Shown here piece by piece: positions 42,072 to 51,043 of a stretch of DNA of 64,000 nt. The position numbers and the translations under genes were made by a program. How positions within the stretch are numbered: position 1 is the stretch's first letter; each line of letters begins with the position of its first letter. The stretch comes from Streptomyces sp. NBC_00459. Its GTDB lineage: Bacteria > Actinomycetota > Actinomycetes > Streptomycetales > Streptomycetaceae. The notes beneath the pieces were generated by a model that saw nothing but the letters and a program-made list of their open reading frames with translations, ran no database searches and was not told the DNA's origin. Location of the stretch: the NCBI RefSeq assembly GCF_036013955.1, contig NZ_CP107903.1, forward strand, positions 9,548,001 to 9,612,000. The letters are read 5' to 3'.

Positions 42072-42863
42072 TCAGCGCAAGGGGATCACCCCCTGACCGC
42101 TGGTGGCCTGGTTGAGCCGGAAGGAATCACCTTGGGTGACCACCACGTGAGCGTGGTGCAGGAGCCGGTCCACGGTCGCGGTGGCCAGGGTCTTGGGCAT
42201 GATCTCGTCGAAGCCGGAGGGGTGGAGGTTGCTCGAGACGGCCAGCGCCCGCCGTTCGTAGGCGGCATCGACCAGCCGGTAGAAGCCCTCGGCGGCATCG
42301 GGTGAGACCGGCAGCAGTCCGATGTCGTCGACGATGATCAGGTCGGTCCGGATCAGCCGGGCCATCGCTCTGGCCAGGGAGTCGTCGGCTCGGTGGCGGC
42401 GGACGAGGGCTCCGAGGTCTTCGATGGTGAACCAGGCGACGGTCATGCCGGCTTCGATGGCGGCCTGTCCCAGGGCTTCGGTGAAGTGGCTTTTGCCCGT
42501 GCCCGAGGGTCCGCAGATGCAGAGGTTCTCCTTGCGGGTGACCCACTCGAGCATCTTCAGCGAGTCCTGGGTCGGCCAGGGAATTGAGGAGGCGGTCTCG
42601 TCCCAGTCGCCGAAGGTCTTGCCCGCGGGGAACCCGGCCCGCTTGCGGCGGGTGCGGAGGTTCGCGGCGTCCCTGCCGGCAGCCTCTTCGGACAGGAGGA
42701 CGCGGACGACCTCGGCGGGGTCCCAGCGTTGGGCCTTCGCGGTGGGGATCAGGTCGGTCAACGCCCTCCGGATGTGCGGGAGTTTCAGCCGCCGGGTCAG
42801 CTCGATGGCCTCGGCGAGGGGATCGCCGTGGGTGCCGGTGACGGTGCGGATCGGGGTGGCCAT
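42072..42863 (-). CDS. istB: IS21 helper ATPase IstB
   Basis: A 263-residue AAA+ ATPase of the DnaC/IstB family, the target-selecting partner of the IS21 transposase. Walker A is C-G-P-S-G-T-G-K-S-H, Walker B D-L-I-I-V-D-D-I-G-L-L, and sensor I lies in A-L-A-V-S-S-N-L-H-P-S-G. Its ATG overlaps the istA stop (ATGA), as in known IS21 operons. Length is normal and no frameshift is seen. Confidence 0.93.
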   Translation of the reverse strand: MATPIRTVTGTHGDPLAEAIELTRRLKLPHIRRALTDLIPTAKAQRWDPAEVVRVLLSEEAAGRDAANLRTRRKRAGFPAGKTFGDWDETASSIPWPTQDSLKMLEWVTRKENLCICGPSGTGKSHFTEALGQAAIEAGMTVAWFTIEDLGALVRRHRADDSLARAMARLIRTDLIIVDDIGLLPVSPDAAEGFYRLVDAAYERRALAVSSNLHPSGFDEIMPKTLATATVDRLLHHAHVVVTQGDSFRLNQATSGQGVIPLR

Positions 42864-44434
42864 CAGTGCTCTTCCTTCTCGTCGGCGACGCCGAAGTTGG
42901 ACCAGGCGGAGGTGCCCGGCTGGAGGCTGTGGTTCTCGGAAGGCCGCGTGGGTTCGACTGTCTCCAGGCCGACTTGGTAGGTGAGGATGCGGATCAGGTC
43001 GTTCTCCGCGAACCGTCCGGCGACCGCCGCCGAGCCCAGGGCCCGGTCGACATCGGCGGCGGAGTGGAGCTTGGCCAGCGCGACGGCCTCGGCCATCTTC
43101 GACTTGACCCTGCGGGCTCCGGCCGCGCCGGCCTCGATCAGCCAGGACGCCGCCCCGGGACCGAGCGCGAGGAAGGCCGCTTCCTCGGCCGAGTTGGCCT
43201 TCGGTGTCCGGTCGCCCTCCTTGTCTTCGCGGGGCGGGTAGTGCTCGTCCTTGATCTGCGGGCTGCCGGGAGTCGAGCGGTCGTGCCGGGCGACCTCGGC
43301 CGGCCCGTCGTCCGCGACGGCGGTGACGATCAGCTCGTCGCCGTTGAAACGGGCCCAGACCCGGGTGTCGACGAGTTGGTGCGGGACCGAATAGCGCACG
43401 CCTTCAACAGAGATGGTGGCGTCCCAGTTGACCCGTCTCGTGGTGCCGAACGCGACCGCGAACGGCTCCTTCGGCAGCGGGTGCAGCCGCTGCCGTTCCT
43501 CGGCGAGGGCCTCGGCGGGCTTGCGCCGGCTGGCCCGGTGGACCCGGTTGTTGACCTCGTCGCAGAAGTCGCGGCAGGCCGCCTCCAGATGTCCGAACGA
43601 CCCGTACTGCTCGAGCAGGTTGGCGTCGGTGGGCACCAGGTCGGCCTTCGCGATGCGGACCGTGGCCTCGGATCCGCCCTTGGTTTCCGGGTCGGCCGGC
43701 AGACACGTACGGATGGTCAGCCCGTAGTGCCTGGCCACCTCGACGATGTCCGGGTTGCGGACCGCGATGTTCGCGATGTGCATCGTGGTGACCGTCTTCT
43801 CGTTGTCGGTCAGCGCATAGGCAGGCACCCCTCCTATTCGCCGCAGAGTGGAGTCCAGGCAGGCCACGATCGTCGGCAGGGTCTTGTCGAACACCGGGAT
43901 GACGACGCGGAACCGGGACCAGGCCAGCCAGGCGCACCACAAGGAAGTACGGCGTCCGCCGATCCGCGGCCCTTCGCCCCAGTCCCACTGCAGCCACAAT
44001 CCGGGCTCGGTGATCCACGGCCGATAGACCCGTCGCGATCCGGCCCGCAGGCTCGTCTTGACCTCCGCGACCACCCGCCGGGTGGTCCTTTCCCCGCCCG
44101 TGAAGCCCATCGCCGTGATCCGCCGGTGCACGACATCGGCACGGATCCGGCCGTGGGAGTTCACCACCAACTCCTCGATCTTCGCGAGGTATTCGTCGAT
44201 CGGGCGGGCCCGGTGCTGCCGCTCGGTCGGGCTCTTGCCCTCGGCCCGAGCCTGCACATACCGGGCCACCGTGTGGTGGTCGCAGCCGGCCAGCTCGGCC
44301 GCTGCTCGGTAACTCCCCGTGAGGTCGTATGCCTCAAGGATCTCCATGATCTCCCTGCTGTTCTTCACACCGGTCAGCTTCGCCGACCGGTATCGGTCCA
44401 GGTCCGGGGAGATATATGGCCGTCCGTGGGGCAA
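42863..44434 (-). CDS. istA: IS21 transposase IstA
   Basis: A 523-residue DDE transposase. The N-terminus has helix-turn-helix units (L-T-G-S-Y-R-A-A-A-E-L-A-G-C-D-H-H-T-V-A-R-Y). The rve core shows Asp in L-W-L-Q-W-D-W-G-E-G-P, Asp in A-Y-A-L-T-D-N-E-K-T-V, and Glu in K-G-G-S-E-A-T-V. A C-terminal Mu-transposase-like beta domain follows (V-N-W-D-A-T-I-S-V-E-G-V-R-Y). All catalytic residues are intact, so the element is probably active with IstB. Confidence 0.93.
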   Translation of the reverse strand: MPHGRPYISPDLDRYRSAKLTGVKNSREIMEILEAYDLTGSYRAAAELAGCDHHTVARYVQARAEGKSPTERQHRARPIDEYLAKIEELVVNSHGRIRADVVHRRITAMGFTGGERTTRRVVAEVKTSLRAGSRRVYRPWITEPGLWLQWDWGEGPRIGGRRTSLWCAWLAWSRFRVVIPVFDKTLPTIVACLDSTLRRIGGVPAYALTDNEKTVTTMHIANIAVRNPDIVEVARHYGLTIRTCLPADPETKGGSEATVRIAKADLVPTDANLLEQYGSFGHLEAACRDFCDEVNNRVHRASRRKPAEALAEERQRLHPLPKEPFAVAFGTTRRVNWDATISVEGVRYSVPHQLVDTRVWARFNGDELIVTAVADDGPAEVARHDRSTPGSPQIKDEHYPPREDKEGDRTPKANSAEEAAFLALGPGAASWLIEAGAAGARRVKSKMAEAVALAKLHSAADVDRALGSAAVAGRFAENDLIRILTYQVGLETVEPTRPSENHSLQPGTSAWSNFGVADEKEEH

Positions 44435-44501
44435 TCCTTGGCCAGGAATGGGGCGCTAAGTGGCCGCCTACGGGGAGTATCTACTGACCGCCGTCAGCGT
44501 T

Positions 44502-44778
44502 GCCGGGGAATGGCAGCCGCACGTCGATGAGCTGTTCCTCCTCGCGGAGATTTCAGAGTGCCACGACGCAGCATGATCCAGGTGGTGATCTTGCGTGGGC
44601 TCGCGACAGCGCCGCGGGCAGGTTCGACAGTGCCGGTCCTGGGCCCGGCCACGTAGCGGCGCACAGGCAGGTCGCTGCCCTGGTAGCCGCGCTCGCGTAT
44701 CTCGTGGAAGAGGTCGGTCGGGCTGGTCACACCGTCGGTGGACCGCTCGGTCAGATAGGCGGTGAACGGCTCCACCAC
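44502..44778 (-). pseudogene. ISL3-type transposase relic split by the IS21 element
   Basis: The minus-strand frame reads P-F-T-A-Y-L-T-E-R, then D-L-F-H-E-I-R-E-R-G-Y-Q-G-S and S-P-R-K-I-T-T-W-I-M, the linker region of actinobacterial ISL3 transposases. After a frame change it continues E-E-Q-L-I-D-V-R and, across the IS21 insertion, A-R-A-C-D-L-A-R-T-F-H-D-H-L-L at 41885-41961. Both the catalytic N-terminal half and the C-terminus are lost, so it was already decaying when IS21 entered. Confidence 0.65.
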
Positions 44779-44910
44779 CTCTCTGGGCGCCCGTGCCGTG
44801 CGGACGCAAGCAACTCGTCGGTGTCGCGGAAGCGGTGCACGGTGGCGATGGATTTCAGCAGTACCGGTCGGCAGTGCGGAGAGTGATCTTCGTGGTCGGC
44901 AGCGTCGGCG

Positions 44911-45252
44911 GTGGCAGCCGCCGAGGCTGTCCTCTCGGACAGCGGTGGCGACGCCTTCGAGGTCGGCTCGGGCCGGTACGGCTGGACGGTGCCGTACGCG
45001 CGTCCGCGGACGTCGAACCGGCCAAGCCGGTCCGTGGACATGAGCATCGATGCCCTGCTGGACCGCGAGGGCGCCGTCCGCGCATTCAGGTACCCGCTGA
45101 TCGAGTACATCCCGAGGCCCGCCTTCATCAACAGCGAGGCAGGGGCTCAGGCCGGCACCACCGTGCGGGCGATCGCGGGGATGGCCCCCGACGGTGAGAC
45201 CTTCCCTGCCAACCTGGAAGCGAGGTTCGCAGAGCCGGAGGGCTGTGCCTGA
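44911..45252 (+). pseudogene. C-terminal relic of a secreted glycoside hydrolase
   Basis: About 113 residues. It begins within G-G-D-A-F-E-V-G-S-G-R-Y-G-W-T-V-P-Y, a patch found near the C-terminus of several actinobacterial glycosidases (rhamnosidase/xylosidase-like), and continues S-V-D-M-S-I-D-A-L-L-D-R-E-G to the stop. No start, signal peptide or catalytic region is present; the upstream side is occupied by the transposase relic. The exact family is uncertain. Confidence 0.4.
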
Positions 45253-45381
45253 CGGGTGCGTTCCCAGAGTCTGGTGTCACATCCCGTCTGCTCAAGATCG
45301 TATGAGGTGAATCTCCGTCGTCGGACGTCAACGCCTGCCGTCCACTTACCGCGGACCCGTCGATCTCTCCTGGCCAGAGCA

Positions 45382-46299
45382 CTAGCTGACCAGGCGGCGG
45401 TGCCACTCCAGCGGGGTGACGGTGATGGCACGGTCGGGGGCCCGGTCCCAAACGGCCTGGAGACCGGCCGCGTCCAAGGCGGCCATGACCTCGTGGCCGA
45501 CCGCTGTGGTGGTCTCGGACGAGCCGTCGAAACCTCCGTAGAGGAGCATGAGTTCGTGACCGGCAGCGGCGGAGTCCGTGCACTGGGAGTGGAAATAGAC
45601 GAAGCCACGGGCGTCGGTCCTGCCTTCGCCGCGGATCTCGGACTGGCCGCAACTGCGGCAGCAGGTGAAGTTCTCGCGGGCGGTGATACCGGCCTCCTGC
45701 AGGGCAGTGAACGCGCGGGTGAGTCGTTCCGGGTCGGTCTCGCCTGTCCACTCGGCCTGCTCCGCGACGCGTTCCAGCCACATCCGGTCGGCCAACACCT
45801 CCGCCTGCTCCCGCGATACGGGTCGGCGGTCGGCGGTTACCAGGTAATCCTCGGCGAGCTCCGCCAGTTCGGCGCGGTCGGTGTAGCCGCCGACCAGCAC
45901 CTCGCGGACGCGCTTCTCCAACTTCTTGCGCTCGTCTTCATCCAGGTCGAGCGGCGGCACCTCGCGGGCGAGGCCTATATCCAGCAACGACCAGGTCAGA
46001 TGAGTGCTCCAACCGGACGTTTGCCGGGCCCAACCGGTCATCGCCTCAATCACGGCTTCGCAACCGTCGACCATCACCTGGAAGTGCTGGGCGGGGGCAC
46101 CGTTGCGGTGCTCCAGCGTGTAGTCCCCGTCGGCCTCGTGCCAGAGCTGGGCGAAGACGTCGGGCAGGTCGGGTATCCGGTGGACCACCATAAACCGGTA
46201 GCCATCACGGCCGATTCGCCGGATCAGCCCAGCCCACTCCTCCGCGGACACACGAACGTGCCGTTCCCCGTTCTCCGTCTCCACCACGATCTCGGGCAT
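45382..46299 (-). CDS. DUF6891-type hypothetical protein
   Basis: A 305-residue cytoplasmic protein. The C-terminal domain contains L-T-R-A-F-T-A-L-Q-E-A-G-I-T-A-R-E-N-F-T-C-C-R-S-C-G (a clustered Cys motif) and D-A-R-G-F-V-Y-F-H-S-Q, the pattern of DUF6891. The middle is highly charged (D-L-D-E-D-E-R-K-K-L-E-K-R-V-R-E). Start ATG 46299 is preferred over ATG 46332, which adds residues without conservation. Function unknown. Confidence 0.8.
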   Translation of the reverse strand: MPEIVVETENGERHVRVSAEEWAGLIRRIGRDGYRFMVVHRIPDLPDVFAQLWHEADGDYTLEHRNGAPAQHFQVMVDGCEAVIEAMTGWARQTSGWSTHLTWSLLDIGLAREVPPLDLDEDERKKLEKRVREVLVGGYTDRAELAELAEDYLVTADRRPVSREQAEVLADRMWLERVAEQAEWTGETDPERLTRAFTALQEAGITARENFTCCRSCGQSEIRGEGRTDARGFVYFHSQCTDSAAAGHELMLLYGGFDGSSETTTAVGHEVMAALDAAGLQAVWDRAPDRAITVTPLEWHRRLVS

Positions 46300-46737
46300 G
46301 CTCACACTCTGACACGCCCCACTGACAGCCAATTTACCGGGACCAGCGATGCAGGTACCTGCGATGGCCCAGGGAATCCCTGACCCAGCGCAGACCGGAC
46401 CGCTACCGGCAGCCGGAACAGCTGCAAACTTCTAAGTTTCGTGTCGGAATCTCACGGCTGGTTCCGGACGGAAGCAGTAACCCCATGTGGCGCTGAGACG
46501 TGCAGCCCGCGCCTGGACCTCCTCGTTAGGGTTGAAGCCCGGAAGCTTGGAGGACCAAACCCTCGCCTCGGGAACAGTCGGTCAGGTCCGCGCGGTTGCA
46601 TCGACGGGGGCCGGCGCCGCACAGGCGGGGAACACGGAGACCACAAGGTCGTGGGCCCACCCGGATCCGGTCCCCAGGATCGCGGTACGCCCACCGCGCA
46701 ATTGGACCGAGATGTATCTCTGCAGGAGGTTTCTTTC

Positions 46738-47571
46738 ATGGCTGACCGGCCCTTGACGCTCATGGCAGTACACGCCCACCCCGACGACGAGGCCACCGGA
46801 ACCGGTGGGGTCCTCGCGCAGTACGCGGCGGAAGGCATCCGCACGGTTCTCGTGACCTGTACCGACGGCGGTTGCGGTGATGGACCGGGGGGTGTCAAGC
46901 CAGGTGATCCCGGGCACGATCCGGCAGCGGTCGCCTTGATGCGCCGTCAGGAACTTGAGGCGAGCTGTGACGTCCTGAAGATCAGCGATCTGGAGATGCT
47001 GGACTACGCAGACTCCGGAATGATGGGCTGGCCGAGCAACGACGCCCCCGGATCCTTCTGGCAGACCCCCGTGCGGGAAGGCGCGGCCCGACTCGCGGAA
47101 CTCATGCGGCACTACCGACCTGATGTGGTCGTCACCTATGACGAGAACGGCTTCTACGGTCACCCCGACCACATTCAGGCCCACCGCATCACGATGGCGG
47201 CGCTGGAGATGACCGCGTTGACACCGAAGGTGTACTGGACCACGATGCCCCGCTCGATGATGCGGCAGTTCGGCGAGATCATGCGCGAGTTCCATGAGGA
47301 CATGCCGGAGCCGGATCCTGCCGAGGCCGCTGCGATGGCCGAGATCGGCCTCCCTGACGACGAGATCACCACGTGGGTGGACACCACCGCGTTCAGCGGC
47401 CAGAAGTTCGACGCGTTGGCCGCGCACGCCAGTCAGGGCGAGAGCATCTTCTTCCTCAAGATGGGCAAGGAGAGGTTCGGCGATTTGATGGGCATGGAGA
47501 CCTTCGTACGTGTCCAGGACGCCACCGGCGCGGCCGTACCCGAGAACGATCTCTTCGCCGGACTGCGCTGA
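46738..47571 (+). CDS. PIG-L family deacetylase (MshB/Mca-like)
   Basis: A 277-residue zinc hydrolase of the LmbE/PIG-L family. The metal motif is V-H-A-H-P-D-D-E (His14, Asp17) with the third ligand in Y-G-H-P-D-H-I; Asp16 is the general base. G-N-G-F/Y-G is present as E-N-G-F-Y-G. In actinomycetes close relatives are MshB (makes GlcN-Ins in mycothiol synthesis) and Mca (cleaves mycothiol S-conjugates); the length suits either. ATG 46738 has a strong CAGGAGG seven bases upstream; the frame runs 297 bases further up but as junk. It stands alone, which is compatible with a paralogue of unknown N-acetyl-sugar substrate. Confidence 0.85.
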   Translation: MADRPLTLMAVHAHPDDEATGTGGVLAQYAAEGIRTVLVTCTDGGCGDGPGGVKPGDPGHDPAAVALMRRQELEASCDVLKISDLEMLDYADSGMMGWPSNDAPGSFWQTPVREGAARLAELMRHYRPDVVVTYDENGFYGHPDHIQAHRITMAALEMTALTPKVYWTTMPRSMMRQFGEIMREFHEDMPEPDPAEAAAMAEIGLPDDEITTWVDTTAFSGQKFDALAAHASQGESIFFLKMGKERFGDLMGMETFVRVQDATGAAVPENDLFAGLR

Positions 47572-47572
47572 T

Positions 47573-47596
47573 CTGCCTGCCTGCCTGCCTGCCTGC
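47573..47596. repeat. six tandem copies of CTGC
   Basis: A perfect tetranucleotide tract starting immediately after the PIG-L stop codon, followed by a C/G-rich stretch. Likely a slippage product; no function seen. Confidence 0.85.
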
Positions 47597-47641
47597 CCGC
47601 CCGACCGCCCGGCTGGCCCGGGCGAGCGCATCGAGCGCACG

Positions 47642-47662
47642 GCGCGACCGGGCGGGTCGCGC
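47642..47662 (+). terminator. possible terminator hairpin after PIG-L gene
   Basis: GCGCGACC at 47642-47649 pairs with GGTCGCGC at 47655-47662 around a 5-base loop, 71 bases downstream of the PIG-L stop. Short stem but very GC-rich. Confidence 0.4.
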
Positions 47663-48016
47663 AGCCGGAGACCTGTCCACGCGAGTTCCGCTCCGGCGGC
47701 CCGTGTCCAGCTCCTTGCCGACGTTGTCGACGCGTGGCCGCGATTCCGACCCGACACCGCGACCGTCCTCAAGCCACCTGGTAGCCGCGCAGGCGGGAGT
47801 CCCGTGGCCTGCTGACTGGTCAGTGCGCGACAGCCCAAATGCCAACCCCGGCAGTCTGCTCCGATCAGGACAGACCGCCGGGGAAGTGGAACGGAGCTGA
47901 GCATCCGACGGCACAGACCTTGGCCAAAGTGGCCCGTTCGCATCTCGACGGCAGCTCTGGAGCCTGCCTCAGCGTGGTCCCGAAGACCATGAGGCAGGGA
48001 ACTTCTGGTCTGTGGG
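47663..48016. other. gap without a confident gene
   Basis: About 350 bases between the PIG-L and DoxX-like genes, which converge here. I see no gene or RNA. Confidence 0.35.
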
Positions 48017-48400
48017 TTACCAGGCTCCGTGGTCGATCAGGCCCAGGGTGAGGATGGCCGCCGCAGTGGAGAGGAACACGATCCCGCCCGTGATGTTGCG
48101 GGAGCCCACGCGCAGGTGGGCGGTGATGGCGCCGATGAAGTACAGCACGAGTCCGGAGGCGGCGAGGGTTCCAAGGAGCGGCACGGCGAGCCCGGCCAGC
48201 AGTCCCGCGGTGCCTGCCGCCAGCAGCATGCCCAGTACGGGGACCCACTTCCGGGGTATGCCCTTCATGTCCGCCTGGGTCTTGGGGTACTCGTGGCCGA
48301 TCAGGTAGGTGACGGCGGCGGCACCGTTGAAGACCGCGCCGAGGATGGTGACGGTGACGTATGCGGCGAACACGATTTTCCGTTCTGTCGAGAACAGCAC
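48017..48400 (-). CDS. DoxX-like membrane protein
   Basis: A small membrane protein of about 127 residues with four hydrophobic helices: I-V-F-A-A-Y-V-T-V-T-I-L-G-A-V-F near residue 9, V-P-V-L-G-M-L-L-A-A-G-T-A-G-L-L-A-G, L-G-T-L-A-A-S-G-L-V-L-Y-F-I-G-A and G-I-V-F-L-S-T-A-A-A-I-L. The pattern N-G-A-A-A-V and A-H-L-R-V-G matches DoxX family members, linked to quinone or thiol-redox roles, function mostly unknown. GTG 48400 is the preferred start; GTG 48373 is an alternative. Confidence 0.72.
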   Translation of the reverse strand: MLFSTERKIVFAAYVTVTILGAVFNGAAAVTYLIGHEYPKTQADMKGIPRKWVPVLGMLLAAGTAGLLAGLAVPLLGTLAASGLVLYFIGAITAHLRVGSRNITGGIVFLSTAAAILTLGLIDHGAW

Positions 48401-48923
48401 TGCTGGGCACTCCGGAAGGGATGCCGTTCTCCTGGACGACGAGTGGGCGACTCGATGTGTGACATCGATTGGCAGCCAGGGCCTGCCGGTCGTCTCGAAC
48501 GCCTGTTGATCAACACCGCACGGCAATAACCCGGCCGAGTCGCGATCCGCGTCCTGTGTCGGATCCTGTGTCGCTGTGTCCGGGCTGCCGGATCTCACCC
48601 TTGCGGGCCGGCCGGTTGCGGTAACTGCAGGTGGCGTTCCGAGGGTTCCGTTCGAACCCAGAGCCGTAGTGGTGCTCGGCGACGCCCAGCGCGGTCGCAG
48701 AGCACCATCTGCCAGCGGTGGCGGTGGCGGTTGAACGAGGCCTCGGCGCGAGCGAAGTAGCCGCTGGCGCCGCCGTCCGCCGCCTTGTCCGCGACGTGGA
48801 CCAGCCCCTTCCACGTGTTCGTCGAGCGAGCAGACCACGACGGATACCGAGGATTCCAAGACCCTTCACGCAGATGCCTCAGCAGACCGGCTTGCTTGCT
48901 TGCCTGCCCTTGTTCGCCGTCGG
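48401..48923. other. gap with unidentified relic-like minus-strand frame
   Basis: About 520 bases. On the minus strand from about 48870 a frame reads D-K-A-A-D-G-G-A-S-G-Y-F-A-R-A-E-A and then shifts to G-V-A-E-H-H-Y-G-S-G-F-E-R, which looks like a broken protein gene. I could not name the family. CTTGC repeats lie near 48890. Confidence 0.35.
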
Positions 48924-48959
48924 CCCGGTTGGCCCATCCCTCAGGGTGGGCCAACCGGG
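48924..48959 (-). terminator. terminator after the double SGNH esterase gene
   Basis: CCCGGTTGGCCCA (48924-48936) pairs perfectly with TGGGCCAACCGGG ending at 48959, extended by CCC/GGG near the loop. It lies 54 bases beyond the stop of the minus-strand esterase gene. Confidence 0.75.
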
Positions 48960-49013
48960 GATATGGGATTCCCCCCAGATGCTCCAAGAGGCACCCCACC
49001 GCAGACAGATACG

Positions 49014-51020
49014 TCAACTGCCGATTCTCGCGGCGATGATCGGTGCGAGGCGGTCGGCGATGACACGGTGACCCTGGTCGTTGGGGTGGACCGAGTCCGT
49101 GAGGTCGCCGGAGCCCAGCCAGCCGGTGGTGTCGACGAAAGAGACCCGCGAGTCGCCGCCGACGGTGGCAGCACGGACAGCCACTTCGGTCTGCGGGACG
49201 TACCGGCCGCGGAAGGTCTCCAATGCGAAGATCCAGGCCTGCGGATATGCGGCCCGTACCTTGCGCAGCAGGCTGCTGTACGCCGACTGGAACTGAGTCG
49301 AATCGACCCCGTGGCCGACGTCGTTGGTGCCGAGATTGATCACGACAGCGTTCGCCTGATAGCGGGAGAAGTCCCAGGCGGGCGTGGACGCGTTCGGGTT
49401 GAGCCTGCCGAACTGCTGCTCCAGCCCCACGCAGCCGTCCGCCGCCGCGACCAGGCACGCGCCGCCCTGGGCGATCTGGCTGTGCTCGGTGCCCAGCCGT
49501 TCCCCGATCAACCAGCCGTACGCGGTACGGGCGTTCTGCGAGGTCGTCGTCCCCACCGTGATCGAGTCGCCGACGAACTCGATCAGCTTGGCCGGCGCCG
49601 ACGGCGCGAACGTCGTGGCACCGCTGTCGAGAACCAGCCCTTGGAAGACGGCGTCACCGCGGTAGGAGCCCGCGACCACCTGGTAGTTGACCTGGAGGGT
49701 GTGATTGCCGGCGGCCAGTGGCGAGGGGGTGAGGTTCACCGTCCCCTTGACGTCGTCGTAGAACGTCACCGGCCCGTTGTCGATCCTCGCCCAGAAGTCG
49801 ATGGTGCCCCGTTGCTTGAGCTTGACGGTCCGTCCGGTGAAGCCGGTCCGGTAGTACGCGCCCGCCCAGTACGGGGTGTAGGCGGTGGTGGAGCTCTGAG
49901 TGTCCCAGCGGCCGACGAACTTGACGTTGGGGTCGCCGGGTTGGCCGGGAGCCGCTGCTCGCGCGGAGCCGGTGACGGTGCCGGCGAGTTGGGCGCTGAT
50001 CACGGGGGAGAGTCGGCTCGCGAACTTGGTGTGGCCCGCCTCGTTGGGATGCCCGTTGCCGTCCTCGTAGTCGGTGCCGTCGGTGAGCCAGCCGGTGGTG
50101 TCGACGTAGTGCACCTTGGAGTCGCCGGAGTTGGTGCGGGCGCCGACGGCGGCCTTGGTCTCGGTGACGTAGCGCTTCTTGAGGGTCTGTACCGCGAAGA
50201 GGTGCGCGTTCGGGTACTTGACGCGGATGTCGCGGAGCAGGGCGATGTACGCCGACTGGAAGGCGGCGCCGGTCACGCCGTGGCCGATGTCGTTGGTGCC
50301 GAGGTTGATGACCACCGCGTTGGCCCCGTAGCGGGAGAAGTCCCAGTCCTGGCCGCCCGTACTGGTGGTCTTGAAGAACTGCGTACTCAGGCCCGTGCAC
50401 CCGGACTGGGCGACCAGGCAGTAGCCGGAGCGGGCAATCTGGGTGTGGCGCATCCCCAACTGCTCGCCGGTCTTCCAGGCGTACGAGTCGAGCGCCAGCC
50501 GGTCGGTGAGGGCACCGGCGGTGATCGAGTCGCCGACGAACTCCACCAGCCCGGAGGGTGTGTTGGCGCTGACCGTGCGTGCACCGGAGTCGAGCACAAG
50601 ACCCTGGAAGACGGTGTCGCCGGAACGGTAGAAGATACGCAGGGTGTGAGTGCCGGGGGACAGGGGCCGGGGAGTGAGGTTCACCGTGCCGCGCACACCC
50701 ACGTGGAAGACGTCGGATCCGCCGTCGATGCTCACGTAGAGGTTGACCGCGTCTCTGGCCTTGACCTTCACGGTGGTACCGGTGAAGGCGGTCTGCAGAT
50801 ACGCGCCGGTCCAGCCGGGCACCGCCGCGGTGCCCGAGCCGGTGTCCCAGCGGCCGACGTAGGTGATGTTGGTGTCGGACACCGAGCCGTCGCCCGGCGC
50901 GGCCTGCGCCGGTAAGTTGCCCGCCCAGGACAGCAGGCAGGCGACGAGCACAGCGATGAGGAGGGCTGCTGAAGTGCGTCTTGCGTGGCGTGCGGGGGCG
51001 GGGTGGGGGGAGGTCTGCAT
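49014..51020 (-). CDS. secreted tandem SGNH esterase with two catalytic modules
   Basis: A 668-residue secreted protein with a duplicated layout. After a signal peptide (L-I-A-V-L-V-A-C-L-L-S, end near P-A-Q-A) each half has a jelly-roll carbohydrate-binding-like domain beginning V-(G/K)-R-W-D-T and an SGNH catalytic domain. First copy: E-F-V-G-D-S-I-T-A-G, N-L-G-T-N-D-I-G-H-G and H-P-N-E-A-G-H; second copy: E-F-V-G-D-S-I-T-V-G, N-L-G-T-N-D-V-G-H-G and H-P-N-D-Q-G-H. All Ser/Gly/Asn/His blocks are intact in both. The jelly-roll plus SGNH arrangement is that of CE2/CE3-like acetylxylan esterases. ATG 51020 follows AAAGGG; a perfect CebR box lies 24 bases upstream. Confidence 0.88.
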   Translation of the reverse strand: MQTSPHPAPARHARRTSAALLIAVLVACLLSWAGNLPAQAAPGDGSVSDTNITYVGRWDTGSGTAAVPGWTGAYLQTAFTGTTVKVKARDAVNLYVSIDGGSDVFHVGVRGTVNLTPRPLSPGTHTLRIFYRSGDTVFQGLVLDSGARTVSANTPSGLVEFVGDSITAGALTDRLALDSYAWKTGEQLGMRHTQIARSGYCLVAQSGCTGLSTQFFKTTSTGGQDWDFSRYGANAVVINLGTNDIGHGVTGAAFQSAYIALLRDIRVKYPNAHLFAVQTLKKRYVTETKAAVGARTNSGDSKVHYVDTTGWLTDGTDYEDGNGHPNEAGHTKFASRLSPVISAQLAGTVTGSARAAAPGQPGDPNVKFVGRWDTQSSTTAYTPYWAGAYYRTGFTGRTVKLKQRGTIDFWARIDNGPVTFYDDVKGTVNLTPSPLAAGNHTLQVNYQVVAGSYRGDAVFQGLVLDSGATTFAPSAPAKLIEFVGDSITVGTTTSQNARTAYGWLIGERLGTEHSQIAQGGACLVAAADGCVGLEQQFGRLNPNASTPAWDFSRYQANAVVINLGTNDVGHGVDSTQFQSAYSSLLRKVRAAYPQAWIFALETFRGRYVPQTEVAVRAATVGGDSRVSFVDTTGWLGSGDLTDSVHPNDQGHRVIADRLAPIIAARIGS

Positions 51021-51043
51021 GGGGATCCCTTTCGCATGAGGGG

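Larger units (their letters stand above)
41962..44496 (-). mobile_element. intact IS21-family insertion sequence with 5-bp target duplication
   Basis: 2535 bp. The ends start with TG and are imperfect inverted repeats over about 38 bp (sharing CTCCCCG and AGGCGGCCA). Additional internal copies of TCCCCG...GCGGCCAG(T) follow each end, the multiple terminal repeats expected for IS21. The direct repeat GCGTT flanks the element (41957-41961 and 44497-44501). It carries istA and istB and sits inside an ISL3-type transposase relic. Confidence 0.9.
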
